Source of the DNA: Anaerolineales bacterium | Lineage (GTDB): Bacteria > Chloroflexota > Anaerolineae > Anaerolineales > Villigracilaceae | Direction: 5' to 3' | DNA: 64,000 nt | Assembly (NCBI GenBank): GCA_014379595.1 | Contig: JACMLM010000029.1 | Coordinates: forward strand, 62,001 to 126,000 | Part shown: in pieces, positions 44,935 through 53,598 of the stretch | Numbering within the stretch: position 1 is the stretch's first letter | Layout of the letters: each line of letters opens with the position of its first letter | The notes under the pieces: generated by a model | What the model saw: the letters and a program-made list of their open reading frames with translations, nothing else | Database searches by the model: none | Told to the model about the DNA's origin: nothing | Made by a program: the position numbers and the translations under genes

Positions 44935-45855
44935 TCAGCCTGTTCCTGCTTCTTCAGCCTGTTTCTCATCCTCGGCTTGATTTCGTTTTCGCCCGGCGTA
45001 GGCGATGTAGCTTAAACCGATACTGACAAAGTATAACAAAATCATGGGAGCCATGACCAGTCCCTGGTTGACCGGGTCAATGGTGGGCGTGATGGCGGCG
45101 GCAACAATAGCGATGATGACAATTGCCAGCCTCCATTGTTGGGCAAGTATTTGCGGATTCAGTAAGCCAATTGCCGATAATACGTAAATGACCAGCGGAA
45201 ATTCAAATGCTATACCTATCCACAACATCAGCCCTGTTACAAATGAAAAATAAGATTGCGGTCGTAACTCAGTCTTAATATTCATAAAGCTGTTCAAGAA
45301 AGGCAATGCAGCAGGGAGCATTACGAAAAATGTAAAAGCTGCGCCTCCTAAAAAGAAAATAGCAGCTAAAGGAATTCCGATCAACCCCATCTTGCGTTCG
45401 CGGGGTCTAAGCCCGGGCGCGGCAAATAGCCATAGCTCAAATGCAATATATGGGATTGCAAGTGCGATGCCTGATAACAATGCAACTCGCATAAACACGC
45501 CAATTGACTCGGTTACTTCAATGGCTACTAGTTTGTCTAATCCGCCAACGGGGACTGCAAGAAAATCAATGATCTTTTGTGTAAAGAAAAAAGAAATACC
45601 TACTGTCAGCATCAAAAACAAGATGGCACGCAGGAGATGCATTCGCAGCGCTTCCACTTGCTCCCACATCATTTGGCGCGTGTCTTTGTTTGTGGTCAGG
45701 TCAATGAATACTTCCGAGATGGGGCGTTCATCAGGTTCGGTATTCAGGAATTTCTGAAATTGGTAAATTTTGCGAAATGGAAACGCGATAATACCAAAGG
45801 CGAGGCGGAAAGGAAAAGTAATGATCCGCCATAAGCCCGAAAAAAAGTTACGCAT
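44935..45855 (-). CDS. tatC: Twin-arginine translocase subunit TatC
   Basis: The core of the Tat export channel, which recognises twin-arginine signals. 306 residues, six membrane segments. Family segments include MWEQVEALRMHLLRAILFLM, FLAVPVGGLDKLVAIEVTES, and SYFSFVTGLMLWIGIAFEFPLV. It carries an N-terminal extension of about 55 residues before the usual start helix. It overlaps the TatB-like gene by eight bases. Confidence 0.94.
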   Translation of the reverse strand: MRNFFSGLWRIITFPFRLAFGIIAFPFRKIYQFQKFLNTEPDERPISEVFIDLTTNKDTRQMMWEQVEALRMHLLRAILFLMLTVGISFFFTQKIIDFLAVPVGGLDKLVAIEVTESIGVFMRVALLSGIALAIPYIAFELWLFAAPGLRPRERKMGLIGIPLAAIFFLGGAAFTFFVMLPAALPFLNSFMNIKTELRPQSYFSFVTGLMLWIGIAFEFPLVIYVLSAIGLLNPQILAQQWRLAIVIIAIVAAAITPTIDPVNQGLVMAPMILLYFVSIGLSYIAYAGRKRNQAEDEKQAEEAGTG

Positions 45856-46246
45856 CTTCTTCTTGGTCGCTTTCGTTTGCTTTTGTTTCTACGGCAGGTG
45901 GCGTGATCTTATTGTCTACTCGGTTCTCTGGAACCTCTGGAATCGGCTGGGAACGAAGCGGAGGTTTTGGGTTGTTGGACCTGTTGCCCGTTAAGTTGGT
46001 TGCGTTGTTTATATCTTTCCCGATTTGATTCAATTCGTCGCCTGCATCGCGCATTAATTTGTTGGGTAACGTTCGCAGTTCGCGTGATGTTTGTTGAAAT
46101 ATCTTCCAGCCGTCTGAGGTAACAATATCGCGCAGAAATTTGCCTATGGTCTTGCCCGCCTTTTGCATATCCTTCGGGCCTAATACGATCAATGCAATAA
46201 TCACAATAAAAATAAGTTCAGACATGCCAATGCCAAGAATTTCCAT
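45848..46246 (-). CDS. tatB: Tat translocase TatA/TatB-family subunit
   Basis: 132 residues. One N-terminal membrane helix with the conserved Glu and Gly-Pro hinge (GMSELIFIVIIALIVLGP), then an amphipathic helix (KDMQKAGKTIGKFLRDI) and a long acidic tail. LGP in place of FGP at the hinge and the length favour TatB over TatA. No second TatA gene is in the window. Confidence 0.88.
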   Translation of the reverse strand: MEILGIGMSELIFIVIIALIVLGPKDMQKAGKTIGKFLRDIVTSDGWKIFQQTSRELRTLPNKLMRDAGDELNQIGKDINNATNLTGNRSNNPKPPLRSQPIPEVPENRVDNKITPPAVETKANESDQEEDA

Positions 46247-46249
46247 AAC

Positions 46250-46711
46250 TTATGATTCCAATTTCGTTTCGCGAGCAATTCTATTCTTAATAATTTGATG
46301 GATCTCGTGTTCGTGTTCTACAAGTGTGCCTAACACGCCATTGATAAAACGCGGCGCGGTATCTGACCCATAAAGTTTTGCAAGCTCCACGGCTTCGTTG
46401 ATGGCAACTTTAACCGGCGTTTCGCGGAAGACGGCAAACTCCCAAAATGCAATGCGCAAAATATTACGGTCAAGGGCTGCGATCTGGTCCAGTGGCCATT
46501 CGGGAGCATATTTTGCAATGAGTTGATCAAGGTCTGGTATAAGGGGAAGTACGCCAAAGACGATCTGCCTCGCAAATTCAGCAAGATCATCGGTAAGCGG
46601 AACCTCTTCCAGCCGTGTCTTTAACACTTCGCCTGGAAGATGGTTTGCTGCAATATCAGTTTCGTAAAGTACTTGCAGAGCAATAGCGCGCGCTCTGGTT
46701 CGGGATTTCAT
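46250..46711 (-). CDS. nusB: Transcription antitermination factor NusB
   Basis: 153 residues, all-helical. RARAIALQVLYETDIA at the start, FARQIVFGVLPLIPDLDQLI in the middle, LDRNILRIAFWEFAVF and VAINEAVELAKLYGSDTA near the end are typical. NusB binds boxA RNA with NusE in rRNA antitermination. It lies three bases after the Asp23 gene and three before tatB. Confidence 0.95.
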   Translation of the reverse strand: MKSRTRARAIALQVLYETDIAANHLPGEVLKTRLEEVPLTDDLAEFARQIVFGVLPLIPDLDQLIAKYAPEWPLDQIAALDRNILRIAFWEFAVFRETPVKVAINEAVELAKLYGSDTAPRFINGVLGTLVEHEHEIHQIIKNRIARETKLES

Positions 46712-46714
46712 GCT

Positions 46715-47062
46715 TTATGCCTCGTTGTCCTCGTAATCTATATCTTCAATATGGATGTTGACATGGCCGACATCCATACCTACCATTTCTTGAATCGCGC
46801 GGGTTACATTTTGCTGTACATTGCGGCTGACCTCACGGATATTAACATCCTGATTGAGGACAAGATGCAAATCTGCATAGACTGTATTCTCTTCCGTTTC
46901 AATGCGGACCCCGTCGCCTGCTCCTCGTTTAAAGAAGCGATTCACTCCGCCTGAAACAGGAGCGAGTCTGCTTACGCCGGAAACGCTCAACGCGGAAAGA
47001 CGTGCAATGGTTGTAAGCACATCCGGTGAGACAGTTGTTTTTCCATGGTTATTTTCAGTCAT
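46715..47062 (-). CDS. Asp23/Gls24-family protein
   Basis: 115 residues with the Asp23 fold: TTVSPDVLTTIARLSALSVS, then VYADLHLVLNQDVNIREVSR and VTRAIQEMVGMDVGHVNIHI. The family is linked to envelope stress and is often found next to nusB. Ribosome site AGGAG four bases before ATG. Confidence 0.92.
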   Translation of the reverse strand: MTENNHGKTTVSPDVLTTIARLSALSVSGVSRLAPVSGGVNRFFKRGAGDGVRIETEENTVYADLHLVLNQDVNIREVSRNVQQNVTRAIQEMVGMDVGHVNIHIEDIDYEDNEA

Positions 47063-47063
47063 T

Positions 47064-47420
47064 CTACTCCTGAGTGTTTTTTTCTAACATGGTGTCTATT
47101 TTATTTGGTTTTATGTTTTCAATAATGAAGATAATAGAAATAAAGACAACAATCAAGATCAAAGCCATTTGTATTGCTATTGCCAAATCAATTAATGGGG
47201 AAATTAATAAGTGGTTCCCAAAGCTCTCATATCCTACAATAAATCCAAGAATGAATCCCGCCGCTGATGGAATCAGCATTATAAAGCCTAGGGTGCGGAT
47301 GGATTTGCCTTCAACTTTATATCCATTACCAGTAATCCAAGAAGGTAGTTTTGATGTTCGAATTGAATAGAATCCTACTAGAAGCAATATTAATTCAAAT
47401 CCGGCAAATAAATACAGCAT
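47064..47420 (-). CDS. Small membrane protein of unknown function
   Basis: 118 residues with four hydrophobic segments, starting LYLFAGFELILLLVGFYSI and including LGFIMLIPSAAGFILGFIVG. No family recognised. It lies between fabG and the Asp23 gene with very short gaps (seven bases and one base), so it belongs to that operon. Base composition is more AT-rich than its neighbours. Confidence 0.75.
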   Translation of the reverse strand: MLYLFAGFELILLLVGFYSIRTSKLPSWITGNGYKVEGKSIRTLGFIMLIPSAAGFILGFIVGYESFGNHLLISPLIDLAIAIQMALILIVVFISIIFIIENIKPNKIDTMLEKNTQE

Positions 47421-47427
47421 TGTATGA

Positions 47428-48180
47428 CTACATCATCGCCATGCCGCCATCCACACCCAGCACTTGACCGGTGATGTAGGCGGCTTCATCTGATGCGAGA
47501 AATGCAGCAGCATATGCGATCTCTTCTGGCTTGGCTTTGCGCCCAAGCGGAACCATTTTGAGCATAGCTTCCAATGTTTCTGGTGCCATGGCGTCAAGGA
47601 TTTCAGTGTCTACAAATCCCGGTGCAATCGCGTTGACTGTGATATTTCGTGCCGCAACTTCACGTGCGAGAGCTTTGGTAAAAGCGATCTGCCCGCCTTT
47701 GGATGCTGAATAATTTGTCTGCCCGGGGTTGCCCATTTGACCGGCAACGGAGGCGATGTTGATAATTCTTCCAACGCGTTTGCGCATCATATGTTTAACT
47801 GCCACTTTTGAGCAATTAAATGTGCTTTTCAAATTTGTGTTGATGACTGCATCCCAATCTGCTTCGGGCATCATCATGATTAATTGGTCACGGGTAATGC
47901 CGGCATTGTTGACGAGGATGCTTAGATCACCAAATGTTTCAATGGTAAATTTCACCAATGCTTCGGCTTGTTTGAAATCAGAAACGTCGGCTTGATAGGA
48001 TGCAGCTTTGCCACCTGCGGCTTGAATCATCTGAACAACCTCTTCTGCCGATTCAGGTGACTTGTTGTAGTTGACGACAACAGACGCTCCGCGTGATGCG
48101 AAGTCCAGTGCAATGGCGCGGCCAATTCCGCGTGAGCCGCCGGTGATGAGAGCTACTTTGTTTTCCAGTGATAAGCCCAT
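47428..48180 (-). CDS. fabG: 3-oxoacyl-ACP reductase
   Basis: Reduces beta-ketoacyl-ACP with NADPH in fatty acid synthesis. 250 residues, classical [19 protein letters not shown] cofactor loop, [14 protein letters not shown], Ser in [22 protein letters not shown] with the YxxxK catalytic pair, and the C-terminal [18 protein letters not shown] upstream. The annotation as FabG is by similarity; other SDR roles are possible. Confidence 0.93.
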   Translation of the reverse strand: MGLSLENKVALITGGSRGIGRAIALDFASRGASVVVNYNKSPESAEEVVQMIQAAGGKAASYQADVSDFKQAEALVKFTIETFGDLSILVNNAGITRDQLIMMMPEADWDAVINTNLKSTFNCSKVAVKHMMRKRVGRIINIASVAGQMGNPGQTNYSASKGGQIAFTKALAREVAARNITVNAIAPGFVDTEILDAMAPETLEAMLKMVPLGRKAKPEEIAYAAAFLASDEAAYITGQVLGVDGGMAMM

Positions 48181-48197
48181 GAATTGAGTTCCTTTTC

Positions 48198-48280
48198 ATG
48201 TCGTTGCGAGCCGTTCTTTGGCGAAGCAATCTCCTGCTTAACTGGGGGTTGCTTCGTCACTCCGTTCCTCGCAACGACAT
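48198..48280. repeat. Palindromic intergenic repeat element
   Basis: Outer arms ATGTCGTTGCGAG and CTCGCAACGACAT are perfect 13-base inverted repeats; inner arms GCGAAGCAA/TTGCTTCGT also pair. Elements of this general sequence type (cgttgcgag ... gaagcaatct) are dispersed in many environmental bacteria. It lies between two minus-strand genes. Confidence 0.75.
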
Positions 48281-48294
48281 AATGATAATTAGAA

Positions 48295-48993
48295 TTATAC
48301 ACTCTGTTCAGATGCAGTAACCCGTTTCAGCCCAAAAGCTAAGCCAACGCCGCCACCTAATGCAATGATGGCTGCCCATAGGAATGCATCCTGCCAAAAG
48401 CGGATGGGGAAGAGGCGAATCAAAGTATCTGAATAATAGAAGAGCCAGGAATCGCCCGTGAAGAATATTTGGTGAAAGAGGGTGAAGAATTCCGAGAAGA
48501 GATCTGGGTTGGCAACAATGCTGACGCCTATGATGAGGCCAAGGGAAACCGCGAAGCCGATCATCCATAAGCCGCCACGGCGAAGCCCATTTATATATTC
48601 GGGAATCCATTTTCTGCGATAGGCGAGAACTGCAATGATAAGAAGAATAGCAAGTGCGATATACCAAACAAGCAATGCAGAATTGACTACATTCTTTACA
48701 TCTTGCATGTGACTGAGTTCGCGCTCATTAAAAAGCGGACTGTCATCTTCGAATTTTAAATCGCCGAGATATGAAATATCAGAATTGTTGACGAGATACT
48801 TTACTGCGAAAGGTGCCCAATGTAAGCGTTCACTCTGTGTCATGCCGTATTCGTCAACGGGGAAGTATGGCATTCTGTATTCGATGTTGAAGAAGAGTGG
48901 TGTGAGCAAGATGCGTAGGGCTAGGCCGATGAGGGCGAGAGGGACGAGGAGAGAGACTACATAGGAAAGAACTATAGGGAGATTGAGTTTCAT
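48295..48993 (-). CDS. DUF1461/TIGR01906-type membrane protein
   Basis: 232 residues with four to five membrane segments. A large loop after the first helix contains FNIEYRMPYFPVDEYGM and HMQDVKNVV; the last part has LFHQIFFTGDSWLFYYSDTL and LIRLFPIRFWQDAFLWAA, which is the family's conserved C-terminal pattern. Function unknown. Confidence 0.82.
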   Translation of the reverse strand: MKLNLPIVLSYVVSLLVPLALIGLALRILLTPLFFNIEYRMPYFPVDEYGMTQSERLHWAPFAVKYLVNNSDISYLGDLKFEDDSPLFNERELSHMQDVKNVVNSALLVWYIALAILLIIAVLAYRRKWIPEYINGLRRGGLWMIGFAVSLGLIIGVSIVANPDLFSEFFTLFHQIFFTGDSWLFYYSDTLIRLFPIRFWQDAFLWAAIIALGGGVGLAFGLKRVTASEQSV

Positions 48994-49078
48994 GGGTTGT
49001 TTTGGATTCCATCAGCTTGCTGATGGACATTTTCGGGAGCACCCACAGGGCAGGTGAGCTCCCTGACTCCATAATTGT
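48994..49078 (-). other. Two hairpins between membrane-protein genes
   Basis: On the minus strand GGGAGCTCACC ... GGGTGCTCCC and then CCATCAGC/GCTGATGG form two consecutive stems in an 85-base gap. No T-run follows, so they are not terminators. Confidence 0.5.
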
Positions 49079-50632
49079 TTACCGTAAAATTTCGATGCCG
49101 CCATCAAATATAAAACTGACGACCATGTTGTTGACGATCCATTCGATGGGGGCGAGATCATCGGTGAAGACTGTTGATGTTGCGTATCCATCTTTAAGAT
49201 TTGTAAACGTAGATGCCATGGTAGTGATGAGCAATGGTTCGGTGTTCGGGTCTGCGGCCAAGGCAACCATATTTGCAGAAAAGTTTTCTCGAAGGGTTGG
49301 CTGTTTGGTAGCGAAGATCATTGTGTTCAATGTGCCAGGAATATCCATAACATGAATGGATGGGAAGATCGTGCCAATGGTTGTTGCGAGGCCGTCTATG
49401 AGGCGGCGGTCGCCGGGGACTGAACCGACGTTGATGGTCAGGACCCCGTCCTCGGTCAGGTGGGAAGCGACGATCTCAAAGAATTCGTGGGTGGTCATGT
49501 GTGGCGGAATGTATGGAGGGCGGTAGGCATCGACGGCGATAATGTCATATTTATGTGGGCTGCGATCAAGGTTCAAGCGGCCGTCACCGATGTGCACAGT
49601 TAAGTTCGGAAGGTTCAACGCAAAATATTTTTCGCCGACTTCGACGATCTGTTCATCGAGTTCAAAACCGTCGATTAAGATATCTTCGCCATAGACGGCT
49701 GTGGCTTGGCGTGCGGCTGTCCCTGCAGCGAGGCCAATAATGGCCATGCGTTTTATATCATCAGGCTGGCGGTCTGCATAAAAATACGGGCCGACGAGAA
49801 ACTGTTCCCATGGGCCGCCATAGTTTAAAGTATCTGGATGATAGATCGAGTGAACACCCTGCCCATCATTCAAGCGCAAAAGTGTGTAGCCGTTCAGCTC
49901 CTGCACTTGAATATAGTTATATGCAGACTCAGCTTCATAGATCTGCCCGGTGTTGCTCTTGAGTGCCTGCCCTGCAGAAAGCGCAGCGACGATGACAAGC
50001 ACAATTGGCATCCATATTAATTTGAGCATGTCCCGCTGGCTTGCAAATTTTGCGAGTCCGATCAAGGCAATGATCAATAAAAACATGCCGAAGACAAAAA
50101 ATGTAAGCTTTGTGCCAATGGTGGGAATGGTAATAAGCGTGGGCAGGAACGTGCCGATGAATGAACCGAGGGTTGAGATGGCATAGATCTGCCCAGAGAC
50201 TTGACCTGCTTTGGAAGTATCGTCTACTGAGAGGCGAATCGCGAAAGGAGAGATCGCACCCAACAATGTGATGGGGACACTGAAGAGAATCAGCACAACG
50301 ATAAAAGAGCCTGCCATGATGCCGACACTCAATGCCTCAAAGGCGGTCGCCGCGTATTTGAGGACCGGCCCGGCGATATAGGGGACGAGGCCAATTGTGA
50401 AGGCGGCCCAGGCAAGGATGCGATACATGGCAAGAGGCGTTGGGTTTGCATCTGCCCATTTACCGCCAAGGAAATATCCCAATGTGAGATAGATGAGGAT
50501 GAGGCCGATAATACTGGCCCAAACCAAATTGCTTGTACCAAAGACATTGCCGATGAGGCGGCCAGCGGCAAGCTCTGAGGCGAGGGTGGTCATGCCAGAG
50601 ATGAAGACTGTGAAGAGCAGGTATTTTTTCAT
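49079..50632 (-). CDS. Fused membrane / spermidine synthase-like protein
   Basis: 517 residues. The first about 220 residues have seven or so membrane segments (FISGMTTLASELAAGRLIGN at the start). The second half has the spermidine-synthase-type Rossmann fold: MAIIGLAAGTAARQATAVYG, DGFELDEQIVEVGEKYF, IGDGRLNLDRSPHKYDIIAV, DAYRPPYIPPHMTT. Such fusions are common in bacteria, and their aminopropyl-transfer activity is unproven. The Asp of the aminopropyl site appears in AVDAY. Confidence 0.88.
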   Translation of the reverse strand: MKKYLLFTVFISGMTTLASELAAGRLIGNVFGTSNLVWASIIGLILIYLTLGYFLGGKWADANPTPLAMYRILAWAAFTIGLVPYIAGPVLKYAATAFEALSVGIMAGSFIVVLILFSVPITLLGAISPFAIRLSVDDTSKAGQVSGQIYAISTLGSFIGTFLPTLITIPTIGTKLTFFVFGMFLLIIALIGLAKFASQRDMLKLIWMPIVLVIVAALSAGQALKSNTGQIYEAESAYNYIQVQELNGYTLLRLNDGQGVHSIYHPDTLNYGGPWEQFLVGPYFYADRQPDDIKRMAIIGLAAGTAARQATAVYGEDILIDGFELDEQIVEVGEKYFALNLPNLTVHIGDGRLNLDRSPHKYDIIAVDAYRPPYIPPHMTTHEFFEIVASHLTEDGVLTINVGSVPGDRRLIDGLATTIGTIFPSIHVMDIPGTLNTMIFATKQPTLRENFSANMVALAADPNTEPLLITTMASTFTNLKDGYATSTVFTDDLAPIEWIVNNMVVSFIFDGGIEILR

Positions 50633-50667
50633 TGATTTTCCATTGAAATGAGATGACGTAATTATTT

Positions 50668-51558
50668 TTATGATTTGAGTATTGCCCCGGCAGCCTTCGG
50701 ATCGAATCCAGCTGGAAATTTTGTGCTGGCTCCATATACAGCCTCGGTCAGCTTCGCCCAGCGTAGGATTGAAGTGCTGAAGTCAGCACCGATCAGCCTG
50801 GCTTCGCTTAGGTCAGCTTTGGTGAGATTTGCATTAGCCAGATTGGCATCGCTCAAGTCGGCTTTGCTGAGGTTGGCCTCGGTTAGGTCTGCTTCGGTCA
50901 GGTCAGCATTGACCAGATTGGCACGGTTCAAGTCTGCGTTGGTCAGGTCTGCCTTGCTCAAGTTGACCCAGCGCAGTTCGGCACTATTCAGCTTTGCACG
51001 ACTGAGATTTGCACCCCCAAGGAAGGAACCGATCAAGTTGGCTTCACGCAGGTCGGCGTCGGATAGGTCGGCACGAATCAGCTTCGCACCGCTTAGGTCG
51101 GCTTTGCTTAAGTTGACACCCGGCAGTTTGGAGCGGCTGAGATCGGCTTTGCTCAGATCAGCTTCACGCAGGTCTGCTTTACTGAAGTTGACATCACTCG
51201 ACTTGATAGCGATCAACTTTGCACCGATCAGGTCGGCATCCACCAAATCGGCACCTGATAGATTGGCGCGGCTGAGATCGGAGCGGCTTAGATTGGCTTT
51301 GCCCAAGTTGGCTCGGCGCAAGTCTGCATCACGCAAATTGGCACGGCTCAGATTAGCCTTGCTTAGATCGGCATCGATCAGGTCTGCCTCACTTAAGTTC
51401 GTATCGCTGAGATTGGCACTGATGAGATTGGCATCGCTCATGTCGGCCTCGCTTAGATCAGCGCCGCTCAGATTTGCCTCGCTTAGGTCCAGCCCGTGCA
51501 GGTTTTTAAACCTGGGATGATTGATGAGTGCGTTAAGTTCTTCCTGCGATATTTTCAT
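50668..51558 (-). CDS. Pentapeptide-repeat protein
   Basis: 296 residues, nearly all tandem A(D/N)LSx pentapeptides from about residue 18 to 265, which would fold as a right-handed quadrilateral beta helix of about 50 rungs-faces. It starts with SQEELNALINHPRFKNLHG and ends with the frequent cap TKFPAGFDPKAAG. Some family members protect DNA gyrase; most are of unknown role. The opposite strand is open by chance because of the repeat composition. Confidence 0.92.
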   Translation of the reverse strand: MKISQEELNALINHPRFKNLHGLDLSEANLSGADLSEADMSDANLISANLSDTNLSEADLIDADLSKANLSRANLRDADLRRANLGKANLSRSDLSRANLSGADLVDADLIGAKLIAIKSSDVNFSKADLREADLSKADLSRSKLPGVNLSKADLSGAKLIRADLSDADLREANLIGSFLGGANLSRAKLNSAELRWVNLSKADLTNADLNRANLVNADLTEADLTEANLSKADLSDANLANANLTKADLSEARLIGADFSTSILRWAKLTEAVYGASTKFPAGFDPKAAGAILKS

Positions 51559-51591
51559 AGATGGGCGGATTATACACGGAAGGAGTTAATG

Positions 51592-51689
51592 AGAGCAGAG
51601 AGCAGAGAATAGAGAATAGTGAATAGTGAATAGAGAACAGAGAATAGAGAACAGGTAAAAGGTAAAAAGTGAAAAATGAAAAGTGAAGG
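51592..51689. repeat. Heptamer tandem repeat array
   Basis: Fourteen consecutive seven-base units, e.g. agagcag (twice), agaatag (twice), tgaatag (twice), agaacag, agaatag, agaacag, then gtaaaag-type units. It fills most of the 228-base gap before the 51787 gene. Confidence 0.88.
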
Positions 51690-51786
51690 AAAACCTTTAT
51701 ATACTGGCGGTGTTTGCAATACATAAACTTGTGTGAACCACTTTGAGACTTAAGTTTTTATTCCCTTTGAGCCAAGGAGAAATATC

Positions 51787-52602
51787 ATGCTTTCAAATCT
51801 TTCTCGTTATCTAACCTATGCCTGTGCCATCTTGTACGCAGTGCTGGGAGCGTTGCTTTTTTTCCTTCCTGAAAGCCTGGCCAGTGGATTTGCATGGAAG
51901 GTGACGCCCTTCATGACCATGACGATCGGCGCGTGGTGCCTTGGAAATGCATGGCTGGCTTATGTGAGCGCGCGCCGTTGGGACTGGCAACTGGTGAGCA
52001 CTTCACTGTTGTATCTTTGGCTTTTCGGAATTACCGAGTGTGTCGTGCTGTTACTATTTCGCAGTAAGCTGGTGCTTTCTGAATTCACTGGCTGGATGTA
52101 TTTTTTCACGCTGGGAGTCAATTTGATCACGGCAGTTGTAGGGATTGCGGATTGGCTGAGGTTGAAGCCGACTCTGCGAGCCGAGGAACCTCAACTCGCG
52201 GGGCTGATTAAAATATTGCCAATTGGCGCGGTTCTTTTTACAGGGTCTATAGGACTGTTTGGGCTGTTGGTGCCGTTGGGATTTATGGGGACGAATAACA
52301 AGGAAATATTCCCAGAAGTGATGACTTCGTTTACATTGCGAGCCTTCGCCTCATTTTACTTTTCGCTGGCGATGGCTGTCATCCCTCTATTGAAATATCC
52401 GAATCTCAGGTTGTTTATGAATCATCTTTACGGCGCGTCTGGCTTCCTCCTGACTGTTACCGCGGCCGCGTTCGCTTATATCGGCCTGTTTGACTTTGCC
52501 GCGCACCCCGTGCAGTTGGTCTATATCGGCGCCTACGTTGTGGTAGCGATCATGGTGGGATTCGCGCTTCTGAAATATGGGACTGGGCTAACTATAAAAT
52601 AA
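51787..52602 (+). CDS. Polytopic membrane protein of unknown function
   Basis: 271 residues and about seven membrane segments, e.g. YACAILYAVLGALLFFLP, VVLLLFRSKLVLSEF, ILPIGAVLFTGSIGLFGLLV, and a C-terminal VYIGAYVVVAIMVGFALL. AAGGAG lies seven bases before the ATG. No family recognised. It is the only plus-strand gene between the repeats and the defence island. Confidence 0.8.
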   Translation: MLSNLSRYLTYACAILYAVLGALLFFLPESLASGFAWKVTPFMTMTIGAWCLGNAWLAYVSARRWDWQLVSTSLLYLWLFGITECVVLLLFRSKLVLSEFTGWMYFFTLGVNLITAVVGIADWLRLKPTLRAEEPQLAGLIKILPIGAVLFTGSIGLFGLLVPLGFMGTNNKEIFPEVMTSFTLRAFASFYFSLAMAVIPLLKYPNLRLFMNHLYGASGFLLTVTAAAFAYIGLFDFAAHPVQLVYIGAYVVVAIMVGFALLKYGTGLTIK

Positions 52603-52673
52603 TCCTACAAAAAAATTCTGTTCGCAATGCAGTTGACCTTCTACAAGCAGGGGATTTATATTTGCGGCTTTTG

Positions 52674-52853
52674 TCACCGCAATTTCTGTAAACCCTCAAG
52701 AAGAGATTCTGGATAAACAGCCCCTATTCGTGAGCCCATGTGCGTAGCATACCAGGCTGCGTCCGCGGCATTACCTCGAACAGTGCCCGACGCACAGGTA
52801 AAACCGTCGCCATAGAATTCAAAATAGGTATCATCATCAAATATGATGAACAC
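52674..52853 (-). CDS. Small protein of 59 residues downstream of the YgjP gene
   Basis: Starts with GTG at 52853 (AGGTGA and AAGG just upstream) and reads MFIIFDDDTYFEFYGDGFT, then GNAADAAWYATHMGS and VYPESLLEGLQ, before TGA. Composition and continuity look coding. It lies 28 bases after the metallopeptidase gene and could be the last gene of the restriction-modification operon. No family recognised. It may also be a fragment of a larger gene. Confidence 0.5.
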   Translation of the reverse strand: MFIIFDDDTYFEFYGDGFTCASGTVRGNAADAAWYATHMGSRIGAVYPESLLEGLQKLR

Positions 52854-52881
52854 CTTTCACCTAACCTTGCCTCAAAAAATC

Positions 52882-53598
52882 CTAATACTTCCACTCTTCA
52901 TGGCGTACAGGTAATTTATTTAATTGATCTTTATAATACTTCCATTGTGGCATGAATTTATCCATTAATGCAAAGAAATGAGTATTATGTGTAGGTTCAA
53001 GCAGATGCGCCATTTCGTGAACGACAATATACTCAAGGCATGCTCTCGGTTTTTTACCTAGGTCACTATTGAGCAAAATACTTTTCTTCTGTGGCTTACA
53101 GCTTCCCCATTTTGTTTTCATTTTTCTAATGCGAAGCTCACCAACTGTTACGCCCATGATTGGTTCCCATTTCGCAATTAGGCTAGATGCAAGGGCCTTT
53201 ACTTCCTCGCGATACCAGGTGGAGAGGACACTATCCATTTTTTGCACATTGTTTTTAGGGCGGATAGTTAAGACAAGTTGTTTATGTTGTACCTTCACAG
53301 ATGAGAGTTGATTAGACTCATTTACTTTTAGTAAATAACGACGCCCCCAAACATAATGGCTTTCACGGTCTACATATTCGTACGGTGACTCTCGTTCCTG
53401 CTCCTGTAATTTCTGTTGGTGCTTTTTTATCCAGTTGATTTTTGTAATTGCATATACACGAATGGTCTCCAGCTTCGTTCGAGATGGAGCTGCAATGCGA
53501 ACTCTGCCTGTGGGTGGGTGAACACTTAGATGGAGGTTCTTAATATCCTTAAAGATGATATCTATAGGAACACCACCGACATTGATTTGATTAACCAC
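52882..53598 (-). CDS. YgjP-type (DUF45) metallopeptidase-like protein
   Basis: 238 residues. C-terminal zinc-protease motif VVHEMAHLLEPTHNTHF (HExxH with a further His), preceded by KMKTKWGSCKPQKKSILLN, both hallmarks of the YgjP/DUF45 family. Genes of this family are often found beside type I restriction systems. Its start overlaps the hsdR stop by one base, so it is translated with hsdR. Its substrate is unknown. Confidence 0.92.
   Translation of the reverse strand: MVNQINVGGVPIDIIFKDIKNLHLSVHPPTGRVRIAAPSRTKLETIRVYAITKINWIKKHQQKLQEQERESPYEYVDRESHYVWGRRYLLKVNESNQLSSVKVQHKQLVLTIRPKNNVQKMDSVLSTWYREEVKALASSLIAKWEPIMGVTVGELRIRKMKTKWGSCKPQKKSILLNSDLGKKPRACLEYIVVHEMAHLLEPTHNTHFFALMDKFMPQWKYYKDQLNKLPVRHEEWKY

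Noticed and set aside
44927-44944. Hairpin ACAGGC/GCCTGT at the tatC stop as a terminator
   Set aside because: Short stem and no T-run after it.
50675-51520. 281-residue plus-strand ORF
   Set aside because: Exact antisense of the pentapeptide repeats; its Ser/Ala/Arg/Leu-only composition is a mirror of those codons.
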